A DNA stretch of 64,000 nt from Salmonella enterica subsp. arizonae (GCF_008692845.1 NZ_VXJW01000011.1:62001-126000), one strand, 5' to 3'; positions 31,251 to 42,687 are shown, numbered from the stretch's first letter. The notes: generated from the letters alone by a model not told the origin. Translations and numbers: made by a program.

Positions 31251-32087
31251 TTATTCCGCGATTAACCGCTGCGGATGGGTATAAACCGTCGCCCTGCCCG
31301 GCTTGCAGAACCCTACCAGCGTCAGGTTGCAGCGCTCAGCGACTTCAACGGCAAGCGTAGTAGCCGCAGAAACGGCAAACAGGATCTCCACGCCGCACAT
31401 CGCCGACTTCTGCACCATCTCATAGCTGGCGCGACTGGAAACCAGTACCGCCCCCCGGCGCCAGCGCTCACCTTCAACGGCGCGACGGCCTAAAAGTTTA
31501 TCCAGCGCGACATGACGCCCGACATCTTCATGGCCGCCAGCCAGATCGCCAAAGGGCATGACCCATGCAGCAGCATGGGTACAACCGGTCAACTTACCTG
31601 TCGGTTGAAAATCATTCAGATGTTTTAACGCGCGATCAAGATTGCCGAGATTAAAGATTTGACTAAAAGGGAGCGGCGACACTGGCTTACCAATGTCATT
31701 GAGTTGCTCGACGCCGCAAACACCGCAACCGGTTCTCCCCGCCAGCGCGCGGCGGCGCTCTTTCAGGCCCATAAAGCGGCGGCTGGAAAGTTCGATCTGC
31801 ACTTCAAGTCCGTTACAGGACGGCACAACATCCATACCAAAAATGTCACGCGGGCTTTCAATGATTCCTTCCGACAGAGAAAACCCCATTGCGAAATGCG
31901 TCAGATCTTTTGGAGAAGCCATCATAACGACATGCGAAATGCCGTTATACACCAGTGCAACTGGTACTTCCTCGGCAACATCATCGCGTTGGGGATGCTG
32001 CAAATTCTCGCGTTTCCATAGAGTCAACTGGCGTGAGGTTGTGAAATTAGTCACATTTAGGACTTCTTCAGACATTATATTGTTCAC
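31251..32087 (-). CDS. fdhD: FdhD, sulfur carrier for formate dehydrogenase maturation
   Basis: The 278-residue protein carries the CGVC motif ([12 protein letters not shown] near residues 121-124), whose cysteines relay sulfur from IscS to the molybdenum cofactor of formate dehydrogenases. The central and C-terminal parts are nearly identical to E. coli, while the first 20 residues differ. The start may be MNNIM or the internal Met five codons later ([11 protein letters not shown]). It is divergent from fdoG, whose product it matures. Confidence 0.96.
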   Translation of the reverse strand: MNNIMSEEVLNVTNFTTSRQLTLWKRENLQHPQRDDVAEEVPVALVYNGISHVVMMASPKDLTHFAMGFSLSEGIIESPRDIFGMDVVPSCNGLEVQIELSSRRFMGLKERRRALAGRTGCGVCGVEQLNDIGKPVSPLPFSQIFNLGNLDRALKHLNDFQPTGKLTGCTHAAAWVMPFGDLAGGHEDVGRHVALDKLLGRRAVEGERWRRGAVLVSSRASYEMVQKSAMCGVEILFAVSAATTLAVEVAERCNLTLVGFCKPGRATVYTHPQRLIAE

Positions 32088-32280
32088 TTTCTTTTAACCA
32101 TATAAGAACACACACACCAACATTATGGTATTCTGTCACAATTCCTCCCGGACGGAGGAAAATTTACCCAATTCTGAACCTTTGCGGCCCGCCCGCAAAG
32201 AAAAATAACAACCACTCCCTGAGCGTTTCGGATAGAGAAATGTGAAAGAGAAGTGACAATGTCGAAACAAGGAGCAAACC

Positions 32281-35200
32281 ATGCAGGTCAGCAGAAGGCA
32301 GTTCTTTAAGATCTGCGCTGGCGGTATGGCAGGCACCACGGCGGCGGCACTGGGCTTCGCGCCCGGCGCAGCGCTCGCGGAAACACGGCAATATAAACTG
32401 CTGCGCACCCGTGAAACCCGTAACACCTGCACCTACTGTTCCGTTGGCTGTGGGCTGTTGATGTACAGCCTCGGCGACGGTGCGAAAAACGCCAAAGCAT
32501 CTATTTTCCATATCGAAGGGGACCCGGATCATCCGGTAAACCGTGGCGCGCTGTGCCCGAAAGGGGCCGGCCTGGTGGATTTCATCCACTCTGAAAGCCG
32601 CCTGAAATTCCCGGAATACCGCGCCCCTGGTTCAGATAAGTGGCAACAGATCAGCTGGGAAGAAGCCTTTGACCGCATCGCTAAATTGATGAAGGAAGAT
32701 CGCGACGCCAACTACCAGGCGCAGAACGCCGAAGGCGTTACCGTTAACCGCTGGCTCACCACCGGAATGCTGTGCGCTTCCGCATCCAGTAATGAGACAG
32801 GTTATTTAACACAAAAATTCTCCCGCGCGCTGGGTATGCTCGCGGTCGACAACCAGGCGCGTGTCTGACACGGACCAACGGTAGCAAGTCTTGCTCCAAC
32901 ATTTGGTCGCGGTGCGATGACCAACCACTGGGTCGACATCAAGAACGCCAACCTCGTCGTGGTGATGGGCGGTAACGCCGCGGAAGCTCACCCGGTTGGG
33001 TTCCGCTGGGCGATGGAAGCCAAAATTCACAACGGCGCGAAGCTGATTGTGATCGATCCGCGCTTCACGCGTACCGCGTCGGTGGCCGATTTCTATGCGC
33101 CGATACGCTCTGGTACTGACATTGCCTTCTTGTCAGGCGTGATGCTGTATCTGCTGACAAACGAAAAATACAACCGTGAATACACCGAAGCCTACACCAA
33201 TGCCAGCCTGATCGTGCGTGAAGATTTTGGCTTCGATGATGGTCTATTCACCGGCTATGACGCAGACAAGCGGCAGTACGATAAAACCAGTTGGCACTAC
33301 GAACTGGACGAAAACGGCTTCGCCAAACGCGATACGACACTGCAACACCCGCGCTGTGTCTGGAACCTGTTGAAACAGCACGTTTCTCGCTACACGCCAG
33401 ATGTCGTAGAAAATATCTGCGGAACGCCGAAAGCAGACTTCCTGAAAGTGTGTGAGTACATTGCAGAAACAAGCCGCAAAGATAAAACTGCGTCGTTCCT
33501 GTACGCACTGGGCTGGACGCAGCACTCCATCGGCGCGCAGAACATCCGCACCATGGCTATGATCCAGCTCCTGCTCGGTAATATGGGGATGGCAGGCGGC
33601 GGCGTAAACGCCCTGCGCGGTCACTCCAACATTCAGGGGCTGACCGACTTAGGACTGCTGTCGCAAAGTCTGCCGGGCTACCTGACGCTACCGAGCGAAA
33701 AACAGACCGATTTGCAAACCTATCTGGCTGCCAATACGCCGAAGCCGTTGTTGAAGGATCAGGTCAACTACTGGGGCAACTACCCGAAATTCTTCGTCTC
33801 GATGATGAAGGCCTTCTTTGGCGATAAAGCGACAGCGGAAAATAGCTGGGGCTTCGACTGGCTGCCGAAGTGGGACAAAGGGTATGACGTATTGCAATAC
33901 TTCGAGATGATGAAACAGGGCAAGGTCAACGGCTATATCTGCCAGGGCTTTAACCCGGTAGCCTCATTCCCGAATAAAAACAAAGTGATCGCATCGCTTT
34001 CCAAACTGAAGTACCTGGTGACTATCGATCCGCTCAACACCGAAACGTCCACCTTCTGGCAAAACCACGGTGAGTCGAACGATGTTGACCCTGCGAAAAT
34101 CCAGACCGAAGTGTTCCGTCTGCCGTCCACCTGTTTTGCCGAGGAAAATGGTTCCATCGTTAACTCCGGGCGCTGGTTACAGTGGCACTGGAAAGGCGCG
34201 GACGCGCCGGGGATTGCCATGACCGATGGTGAAATTCTGGCCGGTATCTTCTTACGCCTGCGTAAAATGTACTCTGAACAGGGCGGCGCCAATCCGGAAC
34301 AGGTACTGAGTATGACCTGGAATTACACCAAACCATACGAACCCGCCTCTGAAGAAGTGGCGATGGAGAGTAATGGTAAAGCGCTAGCCGATCTTATCGA
34401 CCCGGCAACCGGCGCAGTGGTGGTGAAAAAAGGCCAACAGCTCAGTTCGTTCGCGCAACTGCGCGATGACGGCACGACATCCAGCGGCTGCTGGATTTTC
34501 GCCGGTAGCTGGACGCCGGAAGGCAACATGATGGCGCGTCGTGATAACGCCGACCCGTCTGGTCTCGGCAACACGCTGGGCTGGGCATGGGCATGGCCGC
34601 TCAACCGCCGCATCCTGTATAACCGCGCCTCCGCAGATCCGCAGGGCAATCCGTGGGATCCGAAACGTCAGCTCCTGAAATGGGAAGGCGGGAAATGGGC
34701 CGGATGGGATATTCCGGACTACAGCGCCGCCGCGCCGGGCAGCGACGTCGGGCCGTTTATCATGCAGCCGGAAGGGATGGGTCGCCTGTTTGCTATCGAT
34801 AAGATGGCGGAAGGGCCGTTCCCGGAACACTACGAGCCGTTTGAAACGCCGCTGGGCACCAACCCGCTGCACCCGAACGTTATCTCTAACCCTGCCGCCC
34901 GTATCTTTAAGGACGATGCCGATGCGCTGGGTAAAGCGGATAAGTTCCCGTATGTCGGAACCACCTACCGTCTGACCGAGCACTTCCACTACTGGACCAA
35001 GCACGCGTTGCTTAACGCTATCGCCCAGCCGGAACAGTTTGTGGAAATTGGCGAGAAGCTGGCCAATAAGCTCGGCATCGCGCATGGCGATACCGTGAAG
35101 GTCTCCTCGAACCGCGGTTATATTAAAGCCAAAGCGGTAGTGACCAAGCGTATTCGCACGCTGAAAGCGGACGGTAAGGATATCGATACCATCGGTATTC

Positions 35201-35331
35201 CTATTCACTGGGGCTACGAAGGCGTGGCGAAAAAAGGCTTTATCGCTAATACGTTAACGCCTTTCGTCGGCGATGCGAACACGCAGACGCCGGAGTTTAA
35301 ATCCTTCCTTGTGAACGTGGAAAAGGTGTAA
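32281..35331 (+). CDS. fdoG: Formate dehydrogenase O, selenocysteine-containing alpha subunit
   Basis: The true gene spans an in-frame TGA at 32866-32868, read as selenocysteine 196, giving 1016 residues. The product is periplasmic: it has a Tat signal (SRRQFFKICAGG), then a cysteine cluster for [4Fe-4S] (CTYCSVGCG...CPKG) and bis-MGD domains ending in the molydopterin dinucleotide-binding fold. It oxidises formate to carbon dioxide and passes electrons to FdoH. Residues around the selenocysteine (NQARV-U-HGPTVASL) match the family. Both halves are intact. Confidence 0.97.
32866..32902 (+). promoter_or_regulatory. Selenocysteine codon and SECIS hairpin of fdoG
   Basis: TGA at 32866 is followed by a hairpin centred on agcaag-t-cttgct, with the apical GTCT that SelB recognises in bacterial SECIS elements. 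It lies about 15 bases downstream of the codon, the expected distance. This makes the TGA a selenocysteine codon, not a nonsense mutation. Confidence 0.85.
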
Positions 35332-35343
35332 CGGAGACGACCT

Positions 35344-36246
35344 ATGGCTTATCAATCGCAAGACATCATTCGTCGTTCCGCCACCAACGGTTTCACCCCC
35401 GCGCCGCAGGCGCGGGATCACCAGGAAGAGGTGGCGAAACTCATCGACGTCACCACCTGTATCGGCTGTAAAGCGTGTCAGGTGGCGTGCTCAGAGTGGA
35501 ACGATATCCGTGATGAAGTGGGCAATAACGTCGGGGTCTATGACAACCCGGCAGACTTAACCGCTAAATCCTGGACGGTGATGCGCTTCTCGGAAGTGGA
35601 GCAAAACGACAAACTGGAATGGCTGATCCGTAAGGATGGCTGTATGCACTGCGCCGATCCGGGCTGCCTGAAGGCATGTCCGGCGGAAGGGGCTATCATC
35701 CAGTATGCTAACGGCATTGTCGACTTCCAGTCCGAGCAGTGTATCGGCTGCGGCTACTGTATCGCTGGCTGTCCGTTCAACGTGCCGCGCCTTAACCCGG
35801 AAGACAACCGCGTCTATAAATGTACGCTGTGCGTTGACCGCGTGGTGGTCGGCCAGGAACCGGCCTGCGTGAAGACCTGTCCAACCGGCGCCATTCATTT
35901 TGGCTCTAAAGAGGACATGAAAACGCTGGCGGGCGAGCGAGTGGCGGAACTAAAAACCCGTGGTTATGACAACGCGGGTCTGTACGATCCGGCGGGCGTA
36001 GGCGGTACGCATGTTATGTACGTGCTGCACCATGCCGACAAGCCGAATCTGTATCACGGTCTGCCGGAAAATCCGGAAATCAGCGAAACCGTCAAGTTCT
36101 GGAAAGGCGTCTGGAAACCGCTCGCCGCGTTCGGTTTTGCCGCGACCTTTGCCGCCAGCGTCTTCCATTATGTCGGCGTCGGTCCGAACCGTGCGGATGA
36201 GGAAGATGACAACCTGCATGAAGAGAAAGACGAGGTGCGCAAATGA
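35344..36246 (+). CDS. fdoH: Formate dehydrogenase O, iron-sulfur beta subunit
   Basis: The 300-residue protein has four ferredoxin-type cysteine clusters: [37 protein letters not shown] and CTLCVDR...CVKTCP. A C-terminal membrane helix (about 255-280, [20 protein letters not shown]) anchors it. It carries electrons from FdoG to the FdoI hemes. It starts 12 bases after fdoG and overlaps fdoI by four bases. Confidence 0.97.
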   Translation: MAYQSQDIIRRSATNGFTPAPQARDHQEEVAKLIDVTTCIGCKACQVACSEWNDIRDEVGNNVGVYDNPADLTAKSWTVMRFSEVEQNDKLEWLIRKDGCMHCADPGCLKACPAEGAIIQYANGIVDFQSEQCIGCGYCIAGCPFNVPRLNPEDNRVYKCTLCVDRVVVGQEPACVKTCPTGAIHFGSKEDMKTLAGERVAELKTRGYDNAGLYDPAGVGGTHVMYVLHHADKPNLYHGLPENPEISETVKFWKGVWKPLAAFGFAATFAASVFHYVGVGPNRADEEDDNLHEEKDEVRK

Positions 36247-36878
36247 AACGACGTGACACCATTGTGCGCTATACGGCGCCGGAACGCATCAACCACTGGA
36301 TCGTCGCCTTCTGCTTCGTGCTGGCGGCGGTGAGCGGGCTGGGCTTTTTATTCCCATCCTTCAACTGGCTGATGCATATCATGGGCACCCCACAACTGGC
36401 GCGCATTCTGCACCCGTTTGTGGGCGTTGTTATGTTTGCCTCGTTCATCATCATGTTTTTCCGCTACTGGCACCACAATCTAATCAATCGGGATGATATC
36501 TTTTGGGCGAAGAATATTCGTAAGATTGTCGTCAACGAGGAAGTGGGTGACACCGGGCGTTATAACTTCGGCCAGAAGTGCGTATTCTGGGCGGCGATTA
36601 TCTTCCTGGTGCTGCTGCTGGTGAGCGGGGTGATTATCTGGCGTCCGTATTTTGCGCCTGCTTTCTCAATCCCGGTGATCCGATTCGCGTTAATGTTGCA
36701 TTCTTTTGCCGCAGTAGCGTTAATTGTGGTTATCATGGTGCATATCTACTCCGCCCTTTGGGTGAAAGGTACCATCACCGCGATGGTGGAAGGCTGGGTA
36801 ACCCGGTCGTGGGCGAAGAAACATCACCCACGCTGGTACCGAGAAGTCCGCAAGACAACGGAAAAAGAAACTGAATGA
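36243..36878 (+). CDS. fdoI: Formate dehydrogenase O, cytochrome b556 gamma subunit
   Basis: The 211-residue inner membrane protein has four helices and heme-ligand histidines, for example in [21 protein letters not shown] and [20 protein letters not shown]. It hands electrons from FdoH to quinone. Both ends overlap neighbours by four bases (ATGA), showing tight translational coupling in the fdoGHI-fdhE operon. Confidence 0.97.
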   Translation: MKRRDTIVRYTAPERINHWIVAFCFVLAAVSGLGFLFPSFNWLMHIMGTPQLARILHPFVGVVMFASFIIMFFRYWHHNLINRDDIFWAKNIRKIVVNEEVGDTGRYNFGQKCVFWAAIIFLVLLLVSGVIIWRPYFAPAFSIPVIRFALMLHSFAAVALIVVIMVHIYSALWVKGTITAMVEGWVTRSWAKKHHPRWYREVRKTTEKETE

Positions 36879-37804
36879 GTATTCGCATAATCCCGCAAGA
36901 TGAGCTGGGTTCGAGCGAGAAACGCACGGCGGATATGATTCCGCCGTTATTGTTCCCCCGACTCAAAAACGTCTATAACCGCCGTGCCGAGCGTCTGCGC
37001 GAGCTAGCTGAAAGTAACCCGCTGGGCGATTACCTGCGCTTTGCCGCGCTTATCGCTCATGCACAGGAAGTAGTGCTGTACGACCATCCGCTGGAGATGG
37101 ATCTGACCGCACGTATTAAAGAAGCGAATGAACAGGGCAAGCCGCCGCTGGATATCCATGTGCTGCCGCGTGATAAGCATTGGCAAAAACTGCTGCATTC
37201 GTTAATTGCTGAGCTAAAACCCGAGATGAGCGGCCCCGCGCTGGCGGTGATCGAGAATCTGGAGAAAGCATCAGATCAGGAGCTGGAGCAGATGGCCAGC
37301 GCGCTGTTTGACTCTGACTTCTCTTACGTCAGCAGCGATAAGGCCCCGTTCATCTGGGCCGCGCTCTCCCTTTACTGGGCGCAAATGGCCAGCCTGATCC
37401 CAGGCAAAGCCCGGGCGGAATACGGCGAAGCGCGCCAGTATTGCCCGGTGTGCGGTTCGATGCCGGTCTCCAGCGTGGTGCAAATCGGCACTACGCAGGG
37501 ACTACGGTATCTGCACTGTAACCTGTGCGAAACCGAGTGGCACGTGGTCCGCGTAAAATGCAGTAACTGCGAACAGAGCCGCGATTTACATTACTGGTCG
37601 CTGGAAAATGAGCAGGCCGCAGTGAAGACCGAAAGCTGCGGCGACTGCGGGACTTACCTGAAGATTCTGTATCAGGAAAAAGACCCGAAAGTCGAAGCCG
37701 TCGCCGACGATCTCGCCTCGCTGGTACTGGACGCGCGCATGGAGCAGGAGGGTTTTGCCCGCAGTTCCATCAACCCGTTCCTGTTCCCGGGGGAAGGGGA
37801 ATAA
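36875..37804 (+). CDS. fdhE: FdhE, formate dehydrogenase assembly protein
   Basis: The 309-residue cytoplasmic protein binds the Tat-exported catalytic subunit before export. It contains the rubredoxin-like metal site with four CxxC motifs: [22 protein letters not shown] and CGDCGTY. It is the last gene of the fdo operon. A palindrome (ccggcta...tagccgg) at 37818-37842 follows but lacks a T run. Confidence 0.96.
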   Translation: MSIRIIPQDELGSSEKRTADMIPPLLFPRLKNVYNRRAERLRELAESNPLGDYLRFAALIAHAQEVVLYDHPLEMDLTARIKEANEQGKPPLDIHVLPRDKHWQKLLHSLIAELKPEMSGPALAVIENLEKASDQELEQMASALFDSDFSYVSSDKAPFIWAALSLYWAQMASLIPGKARAEYGEARQYCPVCGSMPVSSVVQIGTTQGLRYLHCNLCETEWHVVRVKCSNCEQSRDLHYWSLENEQAAVKTESCGDCGTYLKILYQEKDPKVEAVADDLASLVLDARMEQEGFARSSINPFLFPGEGE

Positions 37805-37850
37805 GTTCTCTGGTATACCGGCTAGCAATCTACGTTAGCCGGATCATTGC

Positions 37851-38141
37851 TCAATAACGCAATGCTTGTATAACGTTTCTCGGGTCGTTGGCAATGGCGC
37901 GAAGTAACGCTTTGGCTGGCCCTGTCGGTGAACGTCTTCCTTGCTCCCAGTTGCGCAGCGTATCCACGTTGACCGAAATCAGTTCTGCAAACTTAGATTG
38001 CGACAACCCAGATGCCTGCCGTATTTCTTTAATCTTCATTGCATCAATATGAAAGGTACGAGAAGGCTCACGGGTCCCTTCAATGATTTCATTCATTTGA
38101 GACATACTTTGAGTTAATCGCTCAAATAACGCTTTATCCAT
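37851..38141 (-). CDS. HigA/YiaG-type antitoxin with XRE helix-turn-helix
   Basis: The 96-residue protein has a leading region of about 35 residues and a C-terminal helix-turn-helix (IRQASGLSQSKFAELISVNVDTLRNWEQ is the full motif at residues 39-67; the key residues are S-Q-F-A...T-L-R-N-W-E). It is encoded directly after the toxin gene with no gap, so the order is toxin first, as in HigBA systems. It should neutralise the toxin and bind the palindromes upstream of the operon. Confidence 0.85.
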   Translation of the reverse strand: MDKALFERLTQSMSQMNEIIEGTREPSRTFHIDAMKIKEIRQASGLSQSKFAELISVNVDTLRNWEQGRRSPTGPAKALLRAIANDPRNVIQALRY

Positions 38142-38453
38142 CTACCACCTCTCATTCAGCATACGAAGCACCGCTTTTTCCTGCGGCGTGAGATCATCTT
38201 TAATGCCTTTTTGATAAATCAGAAGCAAGCGAATCTCATACCGTTGACTACGATGAAAATAGATAATTCGTACGCCACTGCGCTTTCCTTTGCCTCGCGC
38301 TCCCCAGCGCATTTTTCTCAGGCCGCCCGTTTCCTGAATTACATCACCACAATCTGGATGCTGAGCCATAAAAACCTGAAGCTTATGGTATTCATCATCA
38401 TCGAGCAGTTTTTTAACATCTTCAGTAAAGAGTTCCGTTTCTATGAATTGCAT
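38142..38453 (-). CDS. RelE/HigB-superfamily toxin
   Basis: The 103-residue basic protein matches the COG4737-type RelE family (FTEDVKKLLDDDEYHKLQVF, then GGLRKMRWGARGKGKRSGVR, then LLIYQKGIKDDLT). These toxins cleave mRNA on the ribosome. The conserved patch R-K-x-R-W...KG-K-R-G-x-R-x-I-Y is intact. The toxin gene is the first of the pair. A Salmonella-specific name is not assigned because several such modules exist. Confidence 0.85.
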   Translation of the reverse strand: MQFIETELFTEDVKKLLDDDEYHKLQVFMAQHPDCGDVIQETGGLRKMRWGARGKGKRSGVRIIYFHRSQRYEIRLLLIYQKGIKDDLTPQEKAVLRMLNERW

Positions 38454-38458
38454 ATTCC

Positions 38459-38511
38459 ATACGTCATTGGCTTATAGTAGTGAAAATAATCTATACGTCA
38501 ATGGCGTATAG
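38459..38511. promoter_or_regulatory. Duplicated palindromic operator of the toxin-antitoxin pair
   Basis: Two copies of atacgtca-t/a-tggc-t/g-tatag lie at 38459-38477 and 38493-38511, 34 bases apart. The second is within a perfect inverted repeat CTATACG/CGTATAG (38491-38511). They sit directly before the toxin start and are the expected antitoxin binding sites. Confidence 0.75.
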
Positions 38512-38640
38512 CATCATCATTTCACAGTACAAAAATTAAAAACCCAGCGCCAACCGCATTCCATTTTTTGCGAACCTCTATCCAGAATCATTATCCCCTC
38601 GTTTCACCACTTTCCATCCCCCAACAAACCAGGTTATAAA

Positions 38641-38656
38641 CTGTACATACATACAG
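38641..38656 (+). promoter_or_regulatory. LexA (SOS) box before the esterase gene
   Basis: CTGTACATACATACAG fits the LexA consensus CTGT-N8-ACAG perfectly in both arms and differs from the ideal AT core at two positions. It lies 15 bases before the ATG at 38672 and overlaps the likely promoter, where bound LexA would block transcription. Confidence 0.7.
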
Positions 38657-38671
38657 TCAACGGAGCGTTAT

Positions 38672-39586
38672 ATGCCACTGGAAAAAGGAATTGCCGAACT
38701 GGTCGCTGGGTTTATCGCCGCGGGTCGCCCCTCTTCACGAGAGCAGAATATTGATGACCGGAGAGCGGGCTATATTGCCAGCACGACGCTGGCGGGTGAG
38801 AAAGAAATTCGGGTGAGTTCGGAAGATATCGTGCTGGAAGGGATGACATTTCGCGTCGTTTCGCCACCAAACGCATCCGGTTCTCTACCCTGTATCCTCT
38901 ACTATCACGGCGGCTGTTTTGTTAGCGGCGGCTTTCTGACTCATGACCCCCAGCTACGGCAACTGGCCTGGAAAAGCGGCTGTAAGGTGATTGCCATTCA
39001 GTATCGCCTTGCGCCAGAGCACACCTTCCCGGCGGCTCATGACGACGCTGAACGCGGGGCCAATATCGTCCATCAATACGCGGAGCAGTTAGGCATCGAT
39101 CGTGAACGTATCACGCTTGCTGGCGACAGCGCAGGCGGGCACTTGGCATTGGTCAGCGCGCTACGCCTGAAATCCACCGCCCACTGGTCTCCGGCGAAGC
39201 TGCTGTTGATCTACCCGATGCTTGACGCTACTGCCAGTTTCCCCAGCTATGCCAGCAACGGGCAAGACTACATCATCCCCCGTGACACACTACTATCAGG
39301 CTTCGAAATGTATCTCCAGGGTACCGACCTCCGTCACCCGGAAGCCAGTCCGATATGGCGTGAAGATTTTGCCGGTTTACCGCCGGTGCATATCCTCACC
39401 GCAGAGTTCGACCCACTGCGTGATGAAGGCGAAGCGCTATATCACCGTCTGAACGACCAGGGCGTGGCGTGTACTTGCCAGCGCTATCTCGGCGTTATCC
39501 ACGGGTTTTTCCAATTGGGCGGCGTGAGCAAGACGGCGCGGGACGCAATACGCGACGTGGCCTGGCGCGCGGCCACTCGTAAATAA
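38672..39586 (+). CDS. Alpha/beta-hydrolase esterase, hormone-sensitive lipase family
   Basis: The 304-residue protein has the family oxyanion motif HGGC near residue 80 (usually HGGG), the nucleophile GDSAGG near residue 152, and the catalytic Asp and His in ...EFDPLRDEG and VIHGFFQ. It should hydrolyse short-chain acyl esters in the cytoplasm, like Aes. The true substrate is unknown. It has a strong LexA box and an acggag ribosome site. The HGGC variant is odd but compatible with activity. Confidence 0.87.
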   Translation: MPLEKGIAELVAGFIAAGRPSSREQNIDDRRAGYIASTTLAGEKEIRVSSEDIVLEGMTFRVVSPPNASGSLPCILYYHGGCFVSGGFLTHDPQLRQLAWKSGCKVIAIQYRLAPEHTFPAAHDDAERGANIVHQYAEQLGIDRERITLAGDSAGGHLALVSALRLKSTAHWSPAKLLLIYPMLDATASFPSYASNGQDYIIPRDTLLSGFEMYLQGTDLRHPEASPIWREDFAGLPPVHILTAEFDPLRDEGEALYHRLNDQGVACTCQRYLGVIHGFFQLGGVSKTARDAIRDVAWRAATRK

Positions 39587-39611
39587 ATAGCATCAGGAGC
39601 GCGGGCTCACA

Positions 39612-40601
39612 CTACTCCTCCTCGTTGCCGCCCTCTTCATACGGGCCGAACGGTTTCGCAGGTAGCACGATATAAATGCCTTCGAAGATCGCCCCAGTGG
39701 TATCGCCGCCCAGGAGTTCAACCTGCAACTGGACACGCGCTTTTTTACCCCGTGCCAGCCTGTCCAAATCACCACTTAGCGACCCCAAATCCGCCACTGC
39801 GTTTGGCTTTCCGCTAATCGGCTTGCTGTAGCGAATATGGGCATCGGCAAGAATAATCGTCCCGCCCAAGTGGCGTTCACGTAGCATCAGCCAGATAAGC
39901 CCCCATCCAGTCAGCGTCGCCAGGGAGAACAGGCTGCCGGCAAACACCGTGTGATGCGGATTTTGATTACCGGTTTCCGGCATTGTGGTAATAAATTTTT
40001 GCCCGGTGTACTGCTGAATGCGCACTCCCATCTTTTCACTCAATGGAATGTGCTCATACCAGGCCTGCTGAAGCTGCCCGCACCAGTCGCCGCGATGCAG
40101 GATATCATCCAGCGATGCTACCGGCTTAATCATCAAAAAATGGCGGATTGGCGTGGTCGTAGGCGTGGTGATCTCCCCCTGATTGACAAATCCAAGCTTG
40201 GCAAAGAACTCAACCGCATCTTCGCGCGCGCTGCAGGTGACGCGCTTAACGCCTTCCTGACGGGCGACAGACTCCAGGGTCATCGCCATTAATGTCCCCA
40301 GCCCTTTAGCCTGTACCGAGGGGTGTACAGCCATAAAACGAATAGACGCCTCGTTATCTGCATTGATATACAGGCGGCCTACCGCAACTAAGTTTCCTTC
40401 TTCGTCCACCACCATTTGATGGTGCGCCAACGCATCCCAGCCATCCCGTTCTGAACCTTTCGGCTGGTGCAACGGTTTACGCAGCATCTCCCAGCGAAAC
40501 TGGTAGTAACGTTCTAATTCTTCTTCTGTTTGCGGAACCCGAAGGTGATACATAGCAGTACTCTCTCTTGTTATCCGCGGCCACGCCGGAAGCTGGCTCA
40601 T
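39612..40601 (-). CDS. yiiD: YiiD, GNAT acetyltransferase fused to a thioesterase-like domain
   Basis: The 329-residue protein has an N-terminal GNAT domain (residues 15-155, [17 protein letters not shown] as acetyl-CoA loop) and a C-terminal hotdog-fold domain (residues 180-315, [20 protein letters not shown]). Length and sequence match E. coli YiiD (called FabY in some databases), which has been linked to fatty acid initiation. That role is not settled here. The last codons overlap the dtd stop by four bases. It is the final gene of the yihXY-dtd-yiiD operon. Confidence 0.93.
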   Translation of the reverse strand: MSQLPAWPRITRESTAMYHLRVPQTEEELERYYQFRWEMLRKPLHQPKGSERDGWDALAHHQMVVDEEGNLVAVGRLYINADNEASIRFMAVHPSVQAKGLGTLMAMTLESVARQEGVKRVTCSAREDAVEFFAKLGFVNQGEITTPTTTPIRHFLMIKPVASLDDILHRGDWCGQLQQAWYEHIPLSEKMGVRIQQYTGQKFITTMPETGNQNPHHTVFAGSLFSLATLTGWGLIWLMLRERHLGGTIILADAHIRYSKPISGKPNAVADLGSLSGDLDRLARGKKARVQLQVELLGGDTTGAIFEGIYIVLPAKPFGPYEEGGNEEE

Positions 40602-41035
40602 ACCTGGAGCCAGAATGTCACGGGGCCGTCATTAACCAGCTCAACCTGCATATCGGCAGCGAAGCGTCCGGTTTGCGTGTTTAGCGCCTGCTGGCGGCAG
40701 CGTCCGACAAAATACTCATAAAGCGCCTGCGCGCGATCCGGCGCAGCGCCGCCGGAGAAGCTCGGTCGCATACCGCGCTCAGTATCCGCAGCCAGCGTGA
40801 ATTGCGACACCACCAGCACGCTGCCGCCAGCCTGTTGTACGTTCAGATTCATCTTGCCCTCAGCATCGCTGAAGATACGGTATCCCAGCACGCGCTCGCA
40901 CAGACGATTCGCTTTTTGTTCGTCATCTTCTTTTTCGACACCCAATAACACCAAAAGTCCTGGGCCGATTTCACCCGTCACCTCGCCCTCCACGGTGACG
41001 CTGGCACGGGTTACGCGTTGAATTAATGCAATCAT
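40598..41035 (-). CDS. dtd: D-aminoacyl-tRNA deacylase
   Basis: From [17 protein letters not shown] (41035) the enzyme has 145 residues, the standard length. A longer frame to 41128 runs into yihY and is not used. The signatures SQFTLAAD (residue 77 region) and NDGPVTFWL with the cis Gly-Pro are present. It releases D-amino acids mischarged on tRNA. It overlaps yihY and yiiD by four bases each, showing translational coupling. Confidence 0.97.
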   Translation of the reverse strand: MIALIQRVTRASVTVEGEVTGEIGPGLLVLLGVEKEDDEQKANRLCERVLGYRIFSDAEGKMNLNVQQAGGSVLVVSQFTLAADTERGMRPSFSGGAAPDRAQALYEYFVGRCRQQALNTQTGRFAADMQVELVNDGPVTFWLQV

Positions 41036-41904
41036 GGTTGGTCTGCTTCTTCTTGTTCTGCGGCTTGTTTGAGTTTTCGGTATTCCCCGAGAGTGACAGT
41101 TATTTCTGCGCCAAGCAAGACTATACACCAGGTCCAGTATACCCAGACAAACAGGATAGGGATTACCGCCAGTACGCCATAGATGAGCTGATATGAAGGG
41201 AACATAGTGATATAAAGCGCGAAACCTTTCTTTCCGGCCTCGAACAGTAAAGCCGCGACAAACGCGCCGACAATCGCGTCACGGTTAGGTACGCGAGTCG
41301 TTGGGACAATACTGTAGAGTAACCAGAATGAGATCCACGAGAGCAGCAGCGGAAGAACGCGCAATACATTGTCGACGACCGTATTCAGGTCGCTGGCCCA
41401 GCGTAAAGAAAGCAGGTAGGAGCTGATCGCCAGACTGGCGCCAGCGAGTAGCGGACCGAGCGTGAGGATCATCCAGTACACCGCAAAAGAGTACACTTTT
41501 GGCCGTGTGCGTTTGCTGCGCCAGATAGTATTTAACGCGCTATCAATGGCGTACATCAACAGCAGTGCCGTCACAATCAGGCCACAGGCGCCCACCGCCG
41601 TCATTTTGTTGGAGTTAGCGACAAACTGCTCAATATAGCGCTGAATCACATCCCCGGTGGCTGGCATAAAGTTAGCGAAGATAAAATGGCGTAACTGAAT
41701 GCTGACATCAGAAAACATCGGAAAAGCAGCGAAAAGGGCAAAAACGACGGCAATAAGCGGTACTAAGGAGAGTAATGAGACATAGGCGAGGTTTCCCGCC
41801 AAAGTCGTCATATTATCCTCATCGATACGCTGCCATAATAGCTTGAGCCAGGCCCGAACAGGGCGCGTATGGCGTCCAGCTTTTTGGTGAACGGTTTTTA
41901 GCAT
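41032..41904 (-). CDS. yihY: YihY, BrkB-family inner membrane protein
   Basis: The 290-residue protein has six membrane helices and the family motif [20 protein letters not shown] near the N-terminus. Once annotated as RNase BN, the family has no proven enzymatic function. The N- and C-terminal ends are charged and cytoplasmic. It overlaps yihX by seven bases. Confidence 0.95.
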   Translation of the reverse strand: MLKTVHQKAGRHTRPVRAWLKLLWQRIDEDNMTTLAGNLAYVSLLSLVPLIAVVFALFAAFPMFSDVSIQLRHFIFANFMPATGDVIQRYIEQFVANSNKMTAVGACGLIVTALLLMYAIDSALNTIWRSKRTRPKVYSFAVYWMILTLGPLLAGASLAISSYLLSLRWASDLNTVVDNVLRVLPLLLSWISFWLLYSIVPTTRVPNRDAIVGAFVAALLFEAGKKGFALYITMFPSYQLIYGVLAVIPILFVWVYWTWCIVLLGAEITVTLGEYRKLKQAAEQEEADQP

Positions 41905-42497
41905 AACAGCTTCGCGAAATAGTCAGGGATGGTGGTTTTATCCTTCACCAGAATGCTGGTGATCCCTAACTGGTTGGCCCCTTCTATATTATCGGCATTA
42001 TCGTCGAAAAAGACCGCATCGGCGGCAGAAAATCCTTCTTTCTGCAGGACGTGCTGATAAATACGCGCTTCCGGCTTACGCATTCCCAAATCCTGCGATA
42101 AATAGATATGGTCGGCGGCAGCGCGAACCTCCGGATATTCCTCCGGCCAGAAGTGGGTATGCAGTCGGTTAGTATTGGATAACACCACCACGCGATGCCC
42201 CTGCTCGCGCAGTTTATGCATGATAGCAATCACTTCAGGCCGTAATCCGACAAATACCGCCTGCCAGCCGTGCGAGAATTGTTCATAACTGAGCGATAAC
42301 GCCATTTCATGACAGAAAGCTTCAGCAAACGCTTCGTCAGTTATCTCACCGCGTTCATGTTGGTGAAAAGTCTCGCCCATCGTAAATTTTTGCTTCAGCG
42401 AAGCCAGCGGTACTCGACTCAGGTCGCTCCACACACCTAATACGCGGTTAAAGTCGATGTCGACAATCACATTACCTAAATCAAAGATGTAGAGCAT
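41898..42497 (-). CDS. yihX: Alpha-D-glucose-1-phosphate phosphatase YihX
   Basis: The 199-residue HAD-superfamily enzyme has motif [11 protein letters not shown] with nucleophile Asp6, motif [10 protein letters not shown], a lysine in [11 protein letters not shown] and motif [11 protein letters not shown]. In E. coli it releases glucose from alpha-glucose 1-phosphate. It is the first gene of the yihX-yihY-dtd-yiiD operon. The 42498-42687 space before yihW holds its promoter. Confidence 0.95.
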   Translation of the reverse strand: MLYIFDLGNVIVDIDFNRVLGVWSDLSRVPLASLKQKFTMGETFHQHERGEITDEAFAEAFCHEMALSLSYEQFSHGWQAVFVGLRPEVIAIMHKLREQGHRVVVLSNTNRLHTHFWPEEYPEVRAAADHIYLSQDLGMRKPEARIYQHVLQKEGFSAADAVFFDDNADNIEGANQLGITSILVKDKTTIPDYFAKLLC

Positions 42498-42687
42498 GTC
42501 ATTCTCCTTGCTAACCGGGGATGAATAACTGTAGCGGGAAAGGAGAAGTTTGACTATGTATCCCTTTATAAATCAATTAACAAAAAGACAATAGAAACGC
42601 AGACGATGTCCAATATCGCCTGCATCACAGCGCCGTTTTATTGGCCGAATAAAGTGCTGACGCGACCATCCGGCACAAGGGCAATTG

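Noticed and set aside
32866-32868. In-frame TGA in fdoG that could look like a nonsense mutation
   Set aside because: It is the selenocysteine codon: the context matches FdoG/FdnG and a SECIS hairpin follows directly.
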